Counted from the first letter of the stretch, positions 1-9,420 are shown. The stretch: 64,000 bases of DNA from Sunxiuqinia dokdonensis (GCF_001270965.1 NZ_LGIA01000181.1:25382-89381); one strand, 5' to 3'. Notes: generated from the sequence alone by a model not told the origin. Numbers and translations: made by a program.

Positions 1-272
1 GCCAGGTCGCCGACATTGGCCTGAAGTGGAATGTATTTAACGTCGTCCTGCTGGTTTTTCCAAGGCTCATTTTCATCGGTCATGGCAGGAATGGGGTAGC
101 CCGGGCCCACCTTGACGATGTAGCCGCTTTGCACTTTTTCGTTTTCCTGAACGGTGGGGGGCAGGTATAGGCCGGATTTGGTTTTGTTTTGCGGGCTTTT
201 TGGTTTCACCAGCACGCGGTCGCCCACCATGATAAACTTCTGCAAATCTTTTTCTTCAATAATCAATGACAT
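1..272 (-). CDS. GroES-like co-chaperone family protein (partial)
   Basis: The gene starts at 272 on the minus strand and runs off the left edge, so only about 90 N-terminal residues are visible. The reading VGDRVLVKPK, SGLYLPPTVQE and VKVGPGYPIP matches the Bacteroidota co-chaperone GroES family, a roughly 120-residue relative of GroES that stands alone rather than next to groEL. The GroES fold and the likely chaperonin partner are known from the family. The role of this second copy is not established. A TATCTTTG promoter box lies 23 bases before the start. Confidence 0.8.
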   Translation of the reverse strand, partial: MSLIIEEKDLQKFIMVGDRVLVKPKSPQNKTKSGLYLPPTVQENEKVQSGYIVKVGPGYPIPAMTDENEPWKNQQDDVKYIPLQANVGDL

Positions 273-294
273 GTTTTTCCTATTTTTTTAGGAG

Positions 295-302
295 CAAAGA
301 TA
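295..302 (-). promoter_or_regulatory. -7 promoter box TATCTTTG before the GroES-like gene
   Basis: Read on the minus strand this is an exact match to the Bacteroidota -7 consensus TAnnTTTG, 23 bases before the GroES-like start codon. I did not see a convincing -33 TTTG. Confidence 0.6.
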
Positions 303-351
303 AAGTTTTGTTGCCGTTGTGCCGAAGGATTTTCCTTACTCTGTCAACATA

Positions 352-1659
352 TCACTCGACCAGTGGTAGTGTAAAACTCACGGTAGTGCCTTCGTCGGGC
401 ACACTTTCGATATAAATTTGGCCGTCGTTTTTTTGCACAAACTCTTTGGTCAGAATCAGGCCGATTCCGGTTCCTGGTTCCAGCATCGTTCCCGGGTTTG
501 AGAACGACAGCGAGGCGTTGAAGCGCAACAGGGCTTCGGGGGTCATGCCCACGCCGGTATCGCTGACGGTGATGAGCATTTTATCGTCTTTCTCTTGAGC
601 CGAAATACGGATTTCGCCGCCGGGATGAGAAAATTTAATGGCGTTGGAAACCAGGTTTCGCAGAATGGCACTGGTCATGTGGTGGTCGGCAAAAATTTCC
701 GAATTGCTTTTCATTTTCAGAAAAACCAGCAGCTTCTTTTCTTCAATCAACGGATTGAAAAGCTCGATGACCTCGCGGTAGACTTTCTCAAGTTTGAAGG
801 CTTTGGGAGAATAAGGAATATGATCCATCTGAACCGTTGACCAGGTTAGTAAATCGTGCAGTAGTTTGTAGTTGTTTTTCGACACGTTGGCCATGTTTTT
901 AATCAGCTTGAGCCGTTCCTCCTTGGGCAATTCGTCGTACTGCTCATTCAGCAGCGACGAGATGGCCATGAAACTTCCGACGTGGTCGCTTAAGTCGTGT
1001 GAAATAATGGACAGAAATTTTTCCTTGTTCACGGCTAGGTCTTTGTATTTCTGCTGACTCGACTTGAGCGAAATGGACAGTTTTTCCAGCCGGTTGTAAA
1101 GAATTTCGAACACAAACTCGTTGGCGAAAGCCATAATCGAAATAAACAAAAACACGATGGAGAGCCGGCAAACCAGACTGTAATTGTAGTTGGGGCACCA
1201 CGGTTGATCGCGCAAAAAGTAATAAGCCAGGGCATTGCTGATAAAGAACACGGCCAGGGCAACGATGCCACGGCCTTTCCCCAAAATCAAAATAACCGGT
1301 AACGGCAGCATCAGCGCAAAGGCGATGCCCGATTTATTGCTTCCGCCTGTTAAAAAAAAGTAGGTGCTGATGGTGGAAATGATGAGCACAAAAATAAGCG
1401 ACGGGAGCAAGAGGTCTTTTTTCTTTTTGAGTAGCCAAAAAGTCAGCCCGCCGGCTGTCAGCGACACGATATTGAAAATGGCCGTTTGGTAGTCTGCTCT
1501 ATAAATATTGCTGATCACGAAAAGGCTCAAGGCTATAAAGAACATGTAAAAAAACAAGTTCAGCAGGATGCTTTTTTTCTTCTCTTCCAATCTTTCGTAA
1601 GAGGTGTCGTCAGCATTGAAAATGAACAATTTTAAGTAGTAGTTTAAGAATTCGCTCAC
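352..1659 (-). CDS. Membrane sensor histidine kinase
   Basis: The 435-residue protein has about six hydrophobic segments between residues 30 and 190, a short coiled linker, a HisKA dimerisation helix with phospho-acceptor His221 in SIISHDLSDHVG, and a HATPase_c domain. That domain has an N box (NLVSNAIKFSH, near 335-344), a G1 box (DTGVGM, near 367) and a G2 box (GTGIGL, near 396). It has no receiver domain and no response regulator gene lies beside it, so it is an orphan kinase here. The hydrophobic N-terminus has no extracytoplasmic sensor domain of note, which suggests sensing at or within the membrane. The signal is unknown. Confidence 0.85.
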   Translation of the reverse strand: MSEFLNYYLKLFIFNADDTSYERLEEKKKSILLNLFFYMFFIALSLFVISNIYRADYQTAIFNIVSLTAGGLTFWLLKKKKDLLLPSLIFVLIISTISTYFFLTGGSNKSGIAFALMLPLPVILILGKGRGIVALAVFFISNALAYYFLRDQPWCPNYNYSLVCRLSIVFLFISIMAFANEFVFEILYNRLEKLSISLKSSQQKYKDLAVNKEKFLSIISHDLSDHVGSFMAISSLLNEQYDELPKEERLKLIKNMANVSKNNYKLLHDLLTWSTVQMDHIPYSPKAFKLEKVYREVIELFNPLIEEKKLLVFLKMKSNSEIFADHHMTSAILRNLVSNAIKFSHPGGEIRISAQEKDDKMLITVSDTGVGMTPEALLRFNASLSFSNPGTMLEPGTGIGLILTKEFVQKNDGQIYIESVPDEGTTVSFTLPLVE

Positions 1660-1738
1660 GGGGTTTCAATTTTTACACTAAAGTAGCCAATTCGACAAAC
1701 TATTACACTACGAAAGAAAGACGTTTTTAAGCGGGGGC

Positions 1739-2512
1739 TTATTTATATTCCCCCAGCACGTCTGAAAGTACCTCATAGCCGTCGGTTGTCACTAAAATGG
1801 TGTGTTCAAATTGAGCTGATAATTTTCCGTCGCTGGTGCGGGCTGTCCAGCCGTCGGCTTTGTCCACCCGGGTCGAAGCGCGGCCTTCGTTGATCATGGG
1901 TTCGATGGTAAAAGTCATGCCCGCTTGCATGATGTCGCCGGTGTTTTTGCGCGCAATGTGGTCAACTTGTGGGGCTTCGTGAAATTCGAGCCCGACGCCG
2001 TGGCCGCAAAATTCGTACACCACGCTGTATTTTTGCGCTTTGGCATACCGGCCAATTACAAAGCCAATGTTTCCAATGTAGTTTCCCGGCCGCACCTGCT
2101 GAATGCCCAGGTTGAGGCAATGTTTCGCCGTGTCGATAAGCCGGCGGGCTTTGTCCGAAATTTCGCCGGCAGCATACATTCGGCTGGTGTCGCCATAATA
2201 GCCATTCAAAATGGTGGTTACGTCAATGTTCAGGATGTCGCCGTCTTTCAGAATTTGATCTTTTCCCGGAATTCCGTGGCAGACCACTTCGTTGATTGAA
2301 ATGCAGGTTGCTTTGGGATAACCGTTGTATCCAATGGTGGCGGGTATTGCCCCGTGGCTACGCACAAATTCTTCAATCTTATCATTCAGGAATCCCGTGC
2401 TGACACCTGGTTTCACAAATTCTTCGATCATCACCAGCGATTGTCCTGCCAGCTGACTGCTCTTTCTGATCCCTTCAATTTGCTCGGGTGTTTTAATTAT
2501 GATATCGCTCAT
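1739..2512 (-). CDS. map: Methionine aminopeptidase, type I
   Basis: Removes the initiator methionine from nascent proteins in the cytoplasm. The five metal ligands of the pita-bread fold are present: two Asp in DILNIDVTTILNGYYGDTSR, His in GHGVGLEFHE, Glu in FTIEPMIN and Glu in SAQFEHTILV. The substrate-site His is in CHGIPG. I chose the start at 2512 (MSDIIIKTPEQIE), giving 257 residues, because the family begins there. The frame is open upstream to 2578, but that adds 22 residues unlike the family. It is divergent from the thioesterase gene. Confidence 0.95.
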   Translation of the reverse strand: MSDIIIKTPEQIEGIRKSSQLAGQSLVMIEEFVKPGVSTGFLNDKIEEFVRSHGAIPATIGYNGYPKATCISINEVVCHGIPGKDQILKDGDILNIDVTTILNGYYGDTSRMYAAGEISDKARRLIDTAKHCLNLGIQQVRPGNYIGNIGFVIGRYAKAQKYSVVYEFCGHGVGLEFHEAPQVDHIARKNTGDIMQAGMTFTIEPMINEGRASTRVDKADGWTARTSDGKLSAQFEHTILVTTDGYEVLSDVLGEYK

Positions 2513-2578
2513 TCTGTTTTTTGTAGAAAAAATTTTCGCAAAAGTCGCAAAAGGTTCTTTATTTTCAAAACTGAACAA

Positions 2579-2586
2579 TAATTTTG
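2579..2586 (+). promoter_or_regulatory. -7 promoter box TAATTTTG before the thioesterase
   Basis: Exact TAnnTTTG match 28 bases before the start codon at 2614, in the divergent gap between map and the thioesterase gene. No clear -33 element was seen. Confidence 0.45.
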
Positions 2587-2613
2587 TCCAAAAGTTTAAA
2601 AAAAGCCAAATAG

Positions 2614-3354
2614 ATGAATAAATATATCCAGGAAATTAACATCGGAGCGTATCATACCAATCAATACGCACAGGCCTCAGTCACTTCGTTGTTCAATATC
2701 ATGCTCGAAGCCGCCTGGGCGCATGCCCGGGTGATGGAGTGGGGCTACGATGACCTGAAAGGAAACAACATGTTTTGGGTGCTGTCGCGGGTGTATTTTG
2801 AGTTGGAGAAATATCCGTTGTGGCAAGAGAAAATTACTTTGAATACCTGGTCGGCGGGCACCGATGGCATGTATGCCTACCGCGAGTTTATTCTGGAAAA
2901 TGAGCAACACGAGGTTTTGCTCCGGGGAAGCACAGCCTGGCTGATTTTAAACATGGAAACCAAACGCATTTTTAGGTTGCGCGATTTTCGGGACACCTTT
3001 CCCCGGCTCGACGGACAAGATGTTTGCCGCAATCCGAGACGGATTAAACCCCAAAACCGGTCGGAAAATCTGCAATTTCAACCGGTTCGGTTTAGCGAGT
3101 TGGATGTGAATAAGCATTTTAACAGTGTGAAGTATCTGGAGCGGGTGCTTGATGATTTTGGTATTGAGTTCCTGAATCGGTTTGAATTGGCTGATCTGGA
3201 AGTGAACTACCTGAAGGAAGGAATGGCGGGCGACGCCCTGGCTGTTGATACCAGCCGCATTGATGATACCCGCCACCAGTCGACCATTGTTCGCGAATCA
3301 GATGGAGCAGACCTTTGCACCATGATTCTGCATTGGCGGGATCGGCGTGCGTGA
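2614..3354 (+). CDS. Acyl-[acyl-carrier-protein] thioesterase
   Basis: A 246-residue double hot-dog protein of the FatA-like acyl-ACP thioesterase family, which releases fatty acids from ACP at the end of fatty acid synthesis. The N-terminal repeat (YQ..S..SLFNIMLEAAWAHA) is followed by the WVLSRVYFELEKYP strand typical of the family. The second repeat carries DVNKHFNSVKYLE, equivalent to the catalytic Asn/His segment of plant FatA. Length is normal for bacterial members. It is preceded by its own promoter box and converges on miaA. Confidence 0.85.
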   Translation: MNKYIQEINIGAYHTNQYAQASVTSLFNIMLEAAWAHARVMEWGYDDLKGNNMFWVLSRVYFELEKYPLWQEKITLNTWSAGTDGMYAYREFILENEQHEVLLRGSTAWLILNMETKRIFRLRDFRDTFPRLDGQDVCRNPRRIKPQNRSENLQFQPVRFSELDVNKHFNSVKYLERVLDDFGIEFLNRFELADLEVNYLKEGMAGDALAVDTSRIDDTRHQSTIVRESDGADLCTMILHWRDRRA

Positions 3355-3411
3355 AGTTCGTGCCCACGGCCTGAGACTTTCCGGTTGCAAACGGCGCTTA
3401 CGCAGGTCTGT

Positions 3412-4338
3412 TTAGCTTTCGAGCCACGCTTCAATGTTGGCCATTTTTTCTTCGAGGGGTAAAAAACCGTCGAGCCAATGAATTTTTGTGCCGTGCTTTT
3501 CCATTCGCCTGAACCAGGTCATTTGGCGTTTGGCAAACTGATGAATGGCGATTTCGAGTTTGGCAAACATCTCCTCGTAGCTTAGTTCGCCAATCAAATG
3601 CAGGGTCAGGTATTTGTATTCCAGCCCATAATAAGTGAGTTGTTCGGGAGTCAGCCCCTTGTTAAGCAGGCGTTGCACTTCATCCAACATGCCATCTTCG
3701 AGCCGTTGTTTCAGTCGTTCGGTGATTCGTTTTCGCCGGTGTTCCCGGTCGTATTTGACGCCCACCACCAGACTGTTAATTTCGGGCATGTTGTTGCTCA
3801 GCTCCGGATTTTGTCGCAGATAAGTTTCAATTTCGATGGCCCGGACAACCCGTCGGCGATTTTCGGTGTCGGTGGTGTTGTGTTGTTCCGGTTTCATGTC
3901 GAGCAGTAGGCGAACCAACTCATCCAGACCTTTTTCGTCCAGTATTTTCCGGAGCTCATGATTTTTGGGAACCTGGATTAATTGATAATTATTTAAAACC
4001 GCTTCGATATACAAGCCGCTTCCGCCGCATAAAACCGGAAATTTACCCCGCGCAGTAATGTCGTTGTATGCCTTTAAGAAATCGTTGTGAAACAGGTATA
4101 CATTGTATTCGAACCCGGCATCGGCAATGTCAATTAAGTGATAAGGAATTGCTTGTCCCTCAATTTCGTAATCTTCGTAATCCTTTCCGGTACCCAAATC
4201 CATGCCCCGGTAGATCTGACGCGAATCGGCTGAAATAATTTCTCCGCCAAGTCGTTTTGCGGCATGAGCAGCCACTGTTGTCTTCCCCGAAGCCGTTGGT
4301 CCGAGTATGGTCAGCATGTGGTATTTTCGTTGTTTCAT
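3412..4338 (-). CDS. miaA: tRNA dimethylallyltransferase
   Basis: Transfers the dimethylallyl group to N6 of A37 in tRNAs that read UNN codons. The 308-residue protein has the P-loop GPTASGKTT near residue 12, the SADSRQIYRGMDLGTGK segment that binds substrate, CGGSGLYIEAV, and the C-terminal region ending in KRQMTWFRRM. All are hallmarks of MiaA, and the length is normal. It is convergent with the thioesterase and divergent from the Yip1-like gene. Confidence 0.95.
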   Translation of the reverse strand: MKQRKYHMLTILGPTASGKTTVAAHAAKRLGGEIISADSRQIYRGMDLGTGKDYEDYEIEGQAIPYHLIDIADAGFEYNVYLFHNDFLKAYNDITARGKFPVLCGGSGLYIEAVLNNYQLIQVPKNHELRKILDEKGLDELVRLLLDMKPEQHNTTDTENRRRVVRAIEIETYLRQNPELSNNMPEINSLVVGVKYDREHRRKRITERLKQRLEDGMLDEVQRLLNKGLTPEQLTYYGLEYKYLTLHLIGELSYEEMFAKLEIAIHQFAKRQMTWFRRMEKHGTKIHWLDGFLPLEEKMANIEAWLES

Positions 4339-4370
4339 TGATATTTCTCCTTAAGGTTTACAAAATAATG

Positions 4371-4378
4371 TATTTTTG
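4371..4378 (+). promoter_or_regulatory. -7 promoter box TATTTTTG before the Yip1-like gene
   Basis: Exact TAnnTTTG match 20 bases before the ATG at 4398. It supports that ATG over the in-frame codons further upstream, which would lie before or inside the promoter. Confidence 0.6.
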
Positions 4379-4397
4379 TGACGCAAAACCAGAAATT

Positions 4398-4982
4398 ATG
4401 GATTTTAAAGGACGATATCGGTTGCTTTTTGAAACCTGTGCCAACGTGTTGACGGAGCCGAATAAGTTTTGGAGGGGGGAGAAGGAAGAAGTCAAGCCGG
4501 AAGATGTGTTTGCAAACTACTTTTTTCCGCTGGTCTTGTTGGTGGGATTGGCAGTTTTCACAGGCGAGCTGATCAAGGGTGGTGAGGCGCTGGTTAGTTA
4601 CGCGGTGGCCAAGTCGGTTCGCGAAGTGATCAGTTATATTCTCCAGTTTTATTTGTCCGTTTACTTGCTCAACGAATTGCTGACCAGTGTTGGCGTAGCG
4701 AAAAATAAGGTCCTTGTCACCCGACTGGTTGCCTATTCTTTTTTACCTTTTCTGGTGGTTTCATTTTTAACCGGCTTGTTTCCTGGTTTGTATATTCTGA
4801 ATGTGCTCGGTCTTTACGGCATTTTTCTGTTTGTGCAAGGGGTAAAGGAAAGTCTGCGTATCGCGCCGGAAAATCAGAATCGATATACACTGCTCGCCTT
4901 GCTGTTGATTTTTCTTATCTTCATCCTCTTGAATGTTTTTAGTTGGAAATTATTACAAGCTTTCTACGGTTATGGTGCATAA
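4398..4982 (+). CDS. Yip1-domain membrane protein
   Basis: A 194-residue protein beginning [14 protein letters not shown]. It has a soluble start (residues 1-35) and then four to five hydrophobic segments (for example [42 protein letters not shown]). This layout matches the YIP1-family inner membrane proteins common in Bacteroidota, whose role is not known. The start at 4398 is set by the promoter box at 4371. It overlaps smpB by 11 bases and probably forms an operon with it. Confidence 0.7.
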   Translation: MDFKGRYRLLFETCANVLTEPNKFWRGEKEEVKPEDVFANYFFPLVLLVGLAVFTGELIKGGEALVSYAVAKSVREVISYILQFYLSVYLLNELLTSVGVAKNKVLVTRLVAYSFLPFLVVSFLTGLFPGLYILNVLGLYGIFLFVQGVKESLRIAPENQNRYTLLALLLIFLIFILLNVFSWKLLQAFYGYGA

Positions 4983-5430
4983 GAAGCAAAATATCAATAT
5001 CAAGAATAAGCGGGCCTATTTCGATTATGAAATTTTGGAAAAGTTTGTCGCTGGCGTTCAGTTGGTTGGGACCGAGATTAAATCCATACGAAACGGCAAG
5101 GCATCGTTGGGTGAAGCCTATTGCCGGTTTACCCGCAACGAGTTGTATGTGGTGAATATGAATATTTCGGAATATGATTTTGGGAACATCAATAACCACG
5201 AAGCCCGACGTGACCGGAAAATGTTGCTGAATAGAAAAGAGCTGGAAAAACTTCAAAAGAAAACCAAGGAAAGTGGGTTGACCATTATTCCACTTCGCAT
5301 GTTTTTAAACGATCGCGGCCTGGCTAAGCTCGAAATAGGCTTGGCGAAGGGTAAAAAAACACACGATAAACGCGACACCTTAAAAGAAAAAGATGCCAAA
5401 CGCGACATGGATCGCGCCATGAAATTTTAG
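4972..5430 (+). CDS. smpB: SsrA-binding protein SmpB
   Basis: Partner of tmRNA in trans-translation; it delivers SsrA to stalled ribosomes. The 152-residue protein shows [31 protein letters not shown] and a basic C-terminal tail ([20 protein letters not shown]) that enters the mRNA channel. The start at 4972 (MVHKKQN) matches the family and overlaps the preceding stop. An in-frame codon at 4933 would add 13 unrelated residues. The tmRNA gene itself is not in the window. Confidence 0.95.
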   Translation: MVHKKQNINIKNKRAYFDYEILEKFVAGVQLVGTEIKSIRNGKASLGEAYCRFTRNELYVVNMNISEYDFGNINNHEARRDRKMLLNRKELEKLQKKTKESGLTIIPLRMFLNDRGLAKLEIGLAKGKKTHDKRDTLKEKDAKRDMDRAMKF

Positions 5431-5533
5431 CCCGCAAATAATCAGACTAAAAACTCTTCTTTTCACTTGCATCTGTGCCAGTGATTGTCGTAACTTGTAG
5501 CTTCTTAGTTTTTCACGCTAAAAAAAGAATGCT

Positions 5534-6511
5534 ATGAACAAGTTTTTACCCCCAGTCATGATCCTTTTTTTCTTTTTTGCCGTTTCCGAAACTGCTTCTG
5601 CACAAGGGTTTCTCAATAAATTGAGTAAGAAAGTGCAGGACAAAATCGAGAACAAAGTAGAAGATAAAGTTGATCAGAAAGTAGACGAAAAAGTAGACGA
5701 AAGTCTGGATAAAGTTTTTGAAGAAGGTGAGGACAGCGCCGATCCTCGCAGTACTTCCGAGAAACAGAATGAGCGCCTTTCAAAAATGATGAAAGGCATG
5801 GGCATGTCGGGCGAGCCCGTACCCATTGAAAACGACTATGTGTTTGACTCCAAGCTCCAAATGCACATTGAGTCGTACAAAAAAAATGGAGAGAAAGACA
5901 GCGACGGTGAATTTATTACCTACATCAATCCCAACGGAAAAAACTTTGCCTACGAGTTTATCGGGGGCGACATGAAGCAAAAAGGCCAGGGTACATTTAT
6001 TATGGATTTTGAAAATAAAGCCATGATCATGCTAACCGAGGAAAAAGGGGAGCGACAGGGTATTGTGTACGGCTTTGACATGGAGGGGATGATGGATGCT
6101 GGTTTCGACGCCGAAACGTACGAAGGCCTGGAGGATGCCGATATGAGCAATATGGCCATGAGTCCCTATGTTGAAAAGACCGGACGGACAAAGACCGTTG
6201 AAGGTTACCGCTGCGAAGAATACCGCTACGACAATCCGGAAGACCATACCAAAGCCAGCTTTTGGATTAGTAAGGATGTGAATATTATGACGCGCGATTT
6301 TATGAGCACCATGCTCAAATCAGCCACCTACTCACACGGCATGCCTTGGGGGTTTGTGATGGAGTCGGAGTCGGAAAACACACGAACTGGCGAACGCTCG
6401 GTGATGCGTGTTACTGACATTGACAACAAGGCCAACAAACAATTTAGCATGTCAGCTTACCAAATTACCAACCTTGGGTCGATGAAGATTCCAGCGATGG
6501 GAGAGGAATAG
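5534..6511 (+). CDS. DUF4412 domain secreted protein
   Basis: A 325-residue exported protein. A signal peptide (about residues 1-24, ending ASAQ) is followed by a low-complexity coiled segment of repeated Lys/Val/Asp/Glu units (about 33-65, with KVDEKVDE-type heptad-like repeats), then a DUF4412 domain (about 115-300) with the usual VEGYRCEEYRY and WISKDVN segments. DUF4412 proteins are periplasmic or surface proteins of unknown function in Bacteroidota. It is followed by a terminator-like hairpin and converges on the exonuclease gene. Confidence 0.75.
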   Translation: MNKFLPPVMILFFFFAVSETASAQGFLNKLSKKVQDKIENKVEDKVDQKVDEKVDESLDKVFEEGEDSADPRSTSEKQNERLSKMMKGMGMSGEPVPIENDYVFDSKLQMHIESYKKNGEKDSDGEFITYINPNGKNFAYEFIGGDMKQKGQGTFIMDFENKAMIMLTEEKGERQGIVYGFDMEGMMDAGFDAETYEGLEDADMSNMAMSPYVEKTGRTKTVEGYRCEEYRYDNPEDHTKASFWISKDVNIMTRDFMSTMLKSATYSHGMPWGFVMESESENTRTGERSVMRVTDIDNKANKQFSMSAYQITNLGSMKIPAMGEE

Positions 6512-6533
6512 GATACTAATTAAGTCGGGTATG

Positions 6534-6585
6534 GAATGCCGGAGTCAGTCCAAAAAAAAGGGCGAATTCTGGCATTCATTTTTTT
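6534..6585. terminator. Possible bidirectional terminator between convergent genes
   Basis: GAATGCC at 6534-6540 pairs with GGCATTC at 6571-6577 and is followed by a run of seven T. The loop contains a run of eight A, so it may also serve the minus strand. It lies between the convergent DUF4412 and exonuclease genes. Confidence 0.5.
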
Positions 6586-6600
6586 GTCTGCCATTCAAGG

Positions 6601-7323
6601 CTAAGCAATGATCATATTTTCCATCGGGATAATCGCTTCTCCTTTGTACCGGAGAAGCAAGTTGGCCACGGCCAGCGTGTCTTTTTCGCAATAGCGGATA
6701 ATTCGGTTCAGGTCGCCGTCGTCATAGTAAACCTTGGCTACCTGGCTGCCATCAATGTCGTCTTTTGGCGTTGGAATATTGAAAACCGCACAAAGTAAGC
6801 TGAGTGAGGTGTAGTTTTTATAGTCGCCAAATTTCCACAGTTGCAGCGTGTCTATCAGTTTGTCTTTCAAATCCCAGGGTTTCATGCCGGCAATATCCAG
6901 CGATTTGGGCAGTGGCAAGCCATTAATTAATGTGCGGCGGGCAATGTACGGGTAGTCGAACTCCTGCCCGTTGTGTGCGCAGATCCGTTTTCCGGGATGT
7001 GACATAAATTTGTTCAGCATATCGTTGAACTGGCTCAGCAATTTCTTCTCATGATCATCATAGAACGACTTGACCCGGTAAAATCGTTCGCCTTGTTTTT
7101 GGGTGATGACTCCAGCTGAGATACAAATGATTTTTCCAAATTCAGCATAAATGCCGGCCCGTTCATACACCTCCTCCGGACCTTGGTCCTCGGTGCGGAA
7201 AAAGGTTGATTTCTTGTCCCACAACTTTTTGAAATCGTCGTTCAACTCACTGAAATCCTGTTGTTGCGGGGCTGTTTCAATGTCAATAAAAAGAATGTCT
7301 TCAACGTTTAAATTGCTCAGCAT
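6601..7323 (-). CDS. PolB-like 3'-5' exonuclease
   Basis: A 240-residue stand-alone 3'-5' exonuclease of the family related to the proofreading domain of DNA polymerase B. It has the DEDD-type motifs: IDIETAP near residue 14, CAHNGQEFDYPYIARR near 115-130, and YCEKDTLAVANLLLR near 208-222. No polymerase domain is present. Its start lies two bases from the stop of udk, so the two genes form an operon. Its cellular role in Bacteroidota is not settled; repair or nucleic-acid turnover is likely. Confidence 0.8.
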   Translation of the reverse strand: MLSNLNVEDILFIDIETAPQQQDFSELNDDFKKLWDKKSTFFRTEDQGPEEVYERAGIYAEFGKIICISAGVITQKQGERFYRVKSFYDDHEKKLLSQFNDMLNKFMSHPGKRICAHNGQEFDYPYIARRTLINGLPLPKSLDIAGMKPWDLKDKLIDTLQLWKFGDYKNYTSLSLLCAVFNIPTPKDDIDGSQVAKVYYDDGDLNRIIRYCEKDTLAVANLLLRYKGEAIIPMENMIIA

Positions 7324-7325
7324 GT

Positions 7326-7931
7326 TTATAAGTGTTGTTTGATGAAATTCGTCAGAATGTTGATGGCGACCGTATTATTTCCACCTTGCGGGATGATGAT
7401 GTCGGCAAAGCGTTTGGTTGGTTCTATAAATTGCAGGTGGCTGGGGCGCACGGTTTCTTCGTATCGGGTCAAAACCTGCTGCACATCGCGCCCGCGTTCA
7501 ATAATGTCGCGCCGGATTACCCGCGAAAGCCGCAGGTCGGAGTCGCAATCAACAAACGCTTTGATGTCCAGAAGTTTGCGGAGCGAGGCATTTGACAGTA
7601 CCAGGATTCCTTCAACAATCAATACTGATTTTGGGCTGACTGGTTTGGTTTCGGGCTGGCGGGTGCAGGTCAGGTACGAGTAGCTTGGTTCTTCAATTGA
7701 TTTGCCGGCTTGCAATTCGACAAGATGCTTGGTCAGCAGGCTGAATTCAATCGAATCGGGATGATCGAAGTTGATCTCTTTGCGCTGCTCCATCGGGATG
7801 TGGCTGCTGTCGCGGTAGTACGAATCCTGCGAAATAACCGCCACTTCATTTGGTGGCAGTTGCTCTATGATTTTGCGCACCACTGTGGTTTTTCCCGAGC
7901 CGGTTCCTCCGGCAATTCCAATAATGATCAT
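7326..7931 (-). CDS. udk: Uridine kinase
   Basis: Phosphorylates uridine and cytidine in pyrimidine salvage. The 201-residue protein has the P-loop GGTGSGKTT near residue 8, the substrate segment ISQDSYYRD, NFDHPDSIEFSLL, and RRDIIERGRD in the lid. Length and motifs are normal. It is the first gene of a two-gene operon with the downstream exonuclease. Confidence 0.93.
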   Translation of the reverse strand: MIIIGIAGGTGSGKTTVVRKIIEQLPPNEVAVISQDSYYRDSSHIPMEQRKEINFDHPDSIEFSLLTKHLVELQAGKSIEEPSYSYLTCTRQPETKPVSPKSVLIVEGILVLSNASLRKLLDIKAFVDCDSDLRLSRVIRRDIIERGRDVQQVLTRYEETVRPSHLQFIEPTKRFADIIIPQGGNNTVAINILTNFIKQHL

Positions 7932-7992
7932 TCGAATGAAATTTTAAGTAAAGATAAACAAGCCAGCCTGATTTCCATTATTCCTCGACTGT

Positions 7993-8026
7993 TTTGTGGT
8001 TCAGCGGAGGGAAAATGCTAACTTCG
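7993..8026 (+). promoter_or_regulatory. Promoter of the Dabb gene
   Basis: TTTG at 7993-7996 and TAACTTCG at 8019-8026 (one mismatch to TAnnTTTG) are 22 bases apart. The box ends 39 bases before the ATG at 8066. Confidence 0.5.
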
Positions 8027-8065
8027 CAGGCGAAAGATAAATCCCAGACTAAAAATTTGCAGACT

Positions 8066-8365
8066 ATGATTAATCACGTGGTTCTTTTTAAATTGAAAGG
8101 ATATCCTGAAGCTGAAAAAGTGGCGGTGTTGCGTAAAATAAAAGATGCGCTCGAATCCTTAAAAGATAAGATTGAGCAGCTTAAGTATTTGGAGGTTGGA
8201 TTAAATTATGAGCTGAACGCAAAATCGTACGATGTTTGCCTGATCTCGCATTTTGAGTCCATTGCCGATCTGGATATTTACCGAGTGCACCCGGAACACC
8301 TGAAAGTGGTGGAGCTTATTCAGGAAACAACCGTTGAACGGGCTGCTGTTGATTTTGAATTCTAA
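8066..8365 (+). CDS. Dabb (stress-responsive A/B barrel) protein
   Basis: A 99-residue single-domain protein beginning MINHVVLFKLKG, the classic start of the dimeric alpha/beta-barrel Dabb family. The segment YDVCLISHFESIADLDIYRVHPEH is also typical. Members bind small ligands or act on them, and many have no known substrate. The start at 8066 is chosen by homology and because the promoter lies inside the longer frame. It is followed by manA 23 bases later and is probably cotranscribed. Confidence 0.8.
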   Translation: MINHVVLFKLKGYPEAEKVAVLRKIKDALESLKDKIEQLKYLEVGLNYELNAKSYDVCLISHFESIADLDIYRVHPEHLKVVELIQETTVERAAVDFEF

Positions 8366-8388
8366 TTACGCATTGAAAGAAATAACAC

Positions 8389-9369
8389 ATGAAAAGTTTA
8401 TATCCGTTGAAGTTTAAAGCTCAGTATTTGGATAAAATATGGGGCGGACACAAAATAAAAACGCACTTGGGAAAAGATTTTGGCAAGCTTCCGAATTGTG
8501 GCGAAAGCTGGGAAATCAGTGGTGTTCAGGATCGGGTTTCGGTCGTTGAAAATGGTTTTTTGGCCGGAAACAATCTGGAGGAGCTGATTGAAATTTACAT
8601 GGGCGAACTGGTTGGCGACCGGGTGTACGAAAAGTTTGGCGTTGAATTTCCGCTGCTAATCAAGTTTATCGATGCCAACGACGACTTGTCGATCCAAGTT
8701 CATCCGGACGATAAGCTTTCGAAAAAGCGCCACCAGGCTTTTGGAAAAACCGAAATGTGGTACGTGCTTCAGGCTGACCCCGGCGCAAAGCTGAATTTGG
8801 GTTTCAAGGAAGAATTGACCAAAGAACAGTATTTGGAGAAATTCGAGGCGGGACAGTTGATGGACATCCTGAATTTTGAGGAAGTAAAAGCCGGAGACAT
8901 CCTGTTTATGCCTGCCGGACGGGTGCATGCCATTGGGCGTGGAGTTTTGGTAGCCGAAATTCAGCAAACCTCCGATGTCACCTACCGTATCTATGATTTC
9001 GACCGAAGAGACTCGGATGGCAACACCCGTGAGCTGCATACCGAGCTGGCATTGGATGCCATCGATTTCGCCGTTCCGGATTCCTACAAAACAGCATACG
9101 AAACAAAGAAGAATGAACCGGTTGAGGTGGTGAAATGTGATTATTTTACAACCAATGTGCTGGAGCTGAACAAAAAGCTGGAGTGCGACATTCACAAGCT
9201 CGACTCTTTCGTGATTTATATTTGTCTGGAAGGAAACTGTGAGCTGGAGTATGCTGAAGGAAGCGTCAGTTTCGGAAAAGGAGAAACGATTCTGGTGCCA
9301 GCCGTTCTGGAACAATTTTTCCTGAATCCGAAAAACGGTGAGCTAAAGCTTTTAGAAGTTCACGTGTAA
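8389..9369 (+). CDS. manA: Mannose-6-phosphate isomerase, class I
   Basis: Interconverts mannose 6-phosphate and fructose 6-phosphate. The 326-residue cupin protein has the N-terminal signature YLDKIWGGHKI, the Zn-binding segment SIQVHPDDKLSKK with KTEMWYVL, and PAGRVHAIGRGVLVAEIQQTSD in the active site. The C-terminal half forms a second cupin. The length is that of the short Bacteroidota/Firmicutes form. It would feed GDP-mannose synthesis or mannose use. Confidence 0.92.
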   Translation: MKSLYPLKFKAQYLDKIWGGHKIKTHLGKDFGKLPNCGESWEISGVQDRVSVVENGFLAGNNLEELIEIYMGELVGDRVYEKFGVEFPLLIKFIDANDDLSIQVHPDDKLSKKRHQAFGKTEMWYVLQADPGAKLNLGFKEELTKEQYLEKFEAGQLMDILNFEEVKAGDILFMPAGRVHAIGRGVLVAEIQQTSDVTYRIYDFDRRDSDGNTRELHTELALDAIDFAVPDSYKTAYETKKNEPVEVVKCDYFTTNVLELNKKLECDIHKLDSFVIYICLEGNCELEYAEGSVSFGKGETILVPAVLEQFFLNPKNGELKLLEVHV

Positions 9370-9420
9370 CAAATTTAGCCTTCGGTAATTGTTTGATACC
9401 AAAACAACACGAAGTGTAAG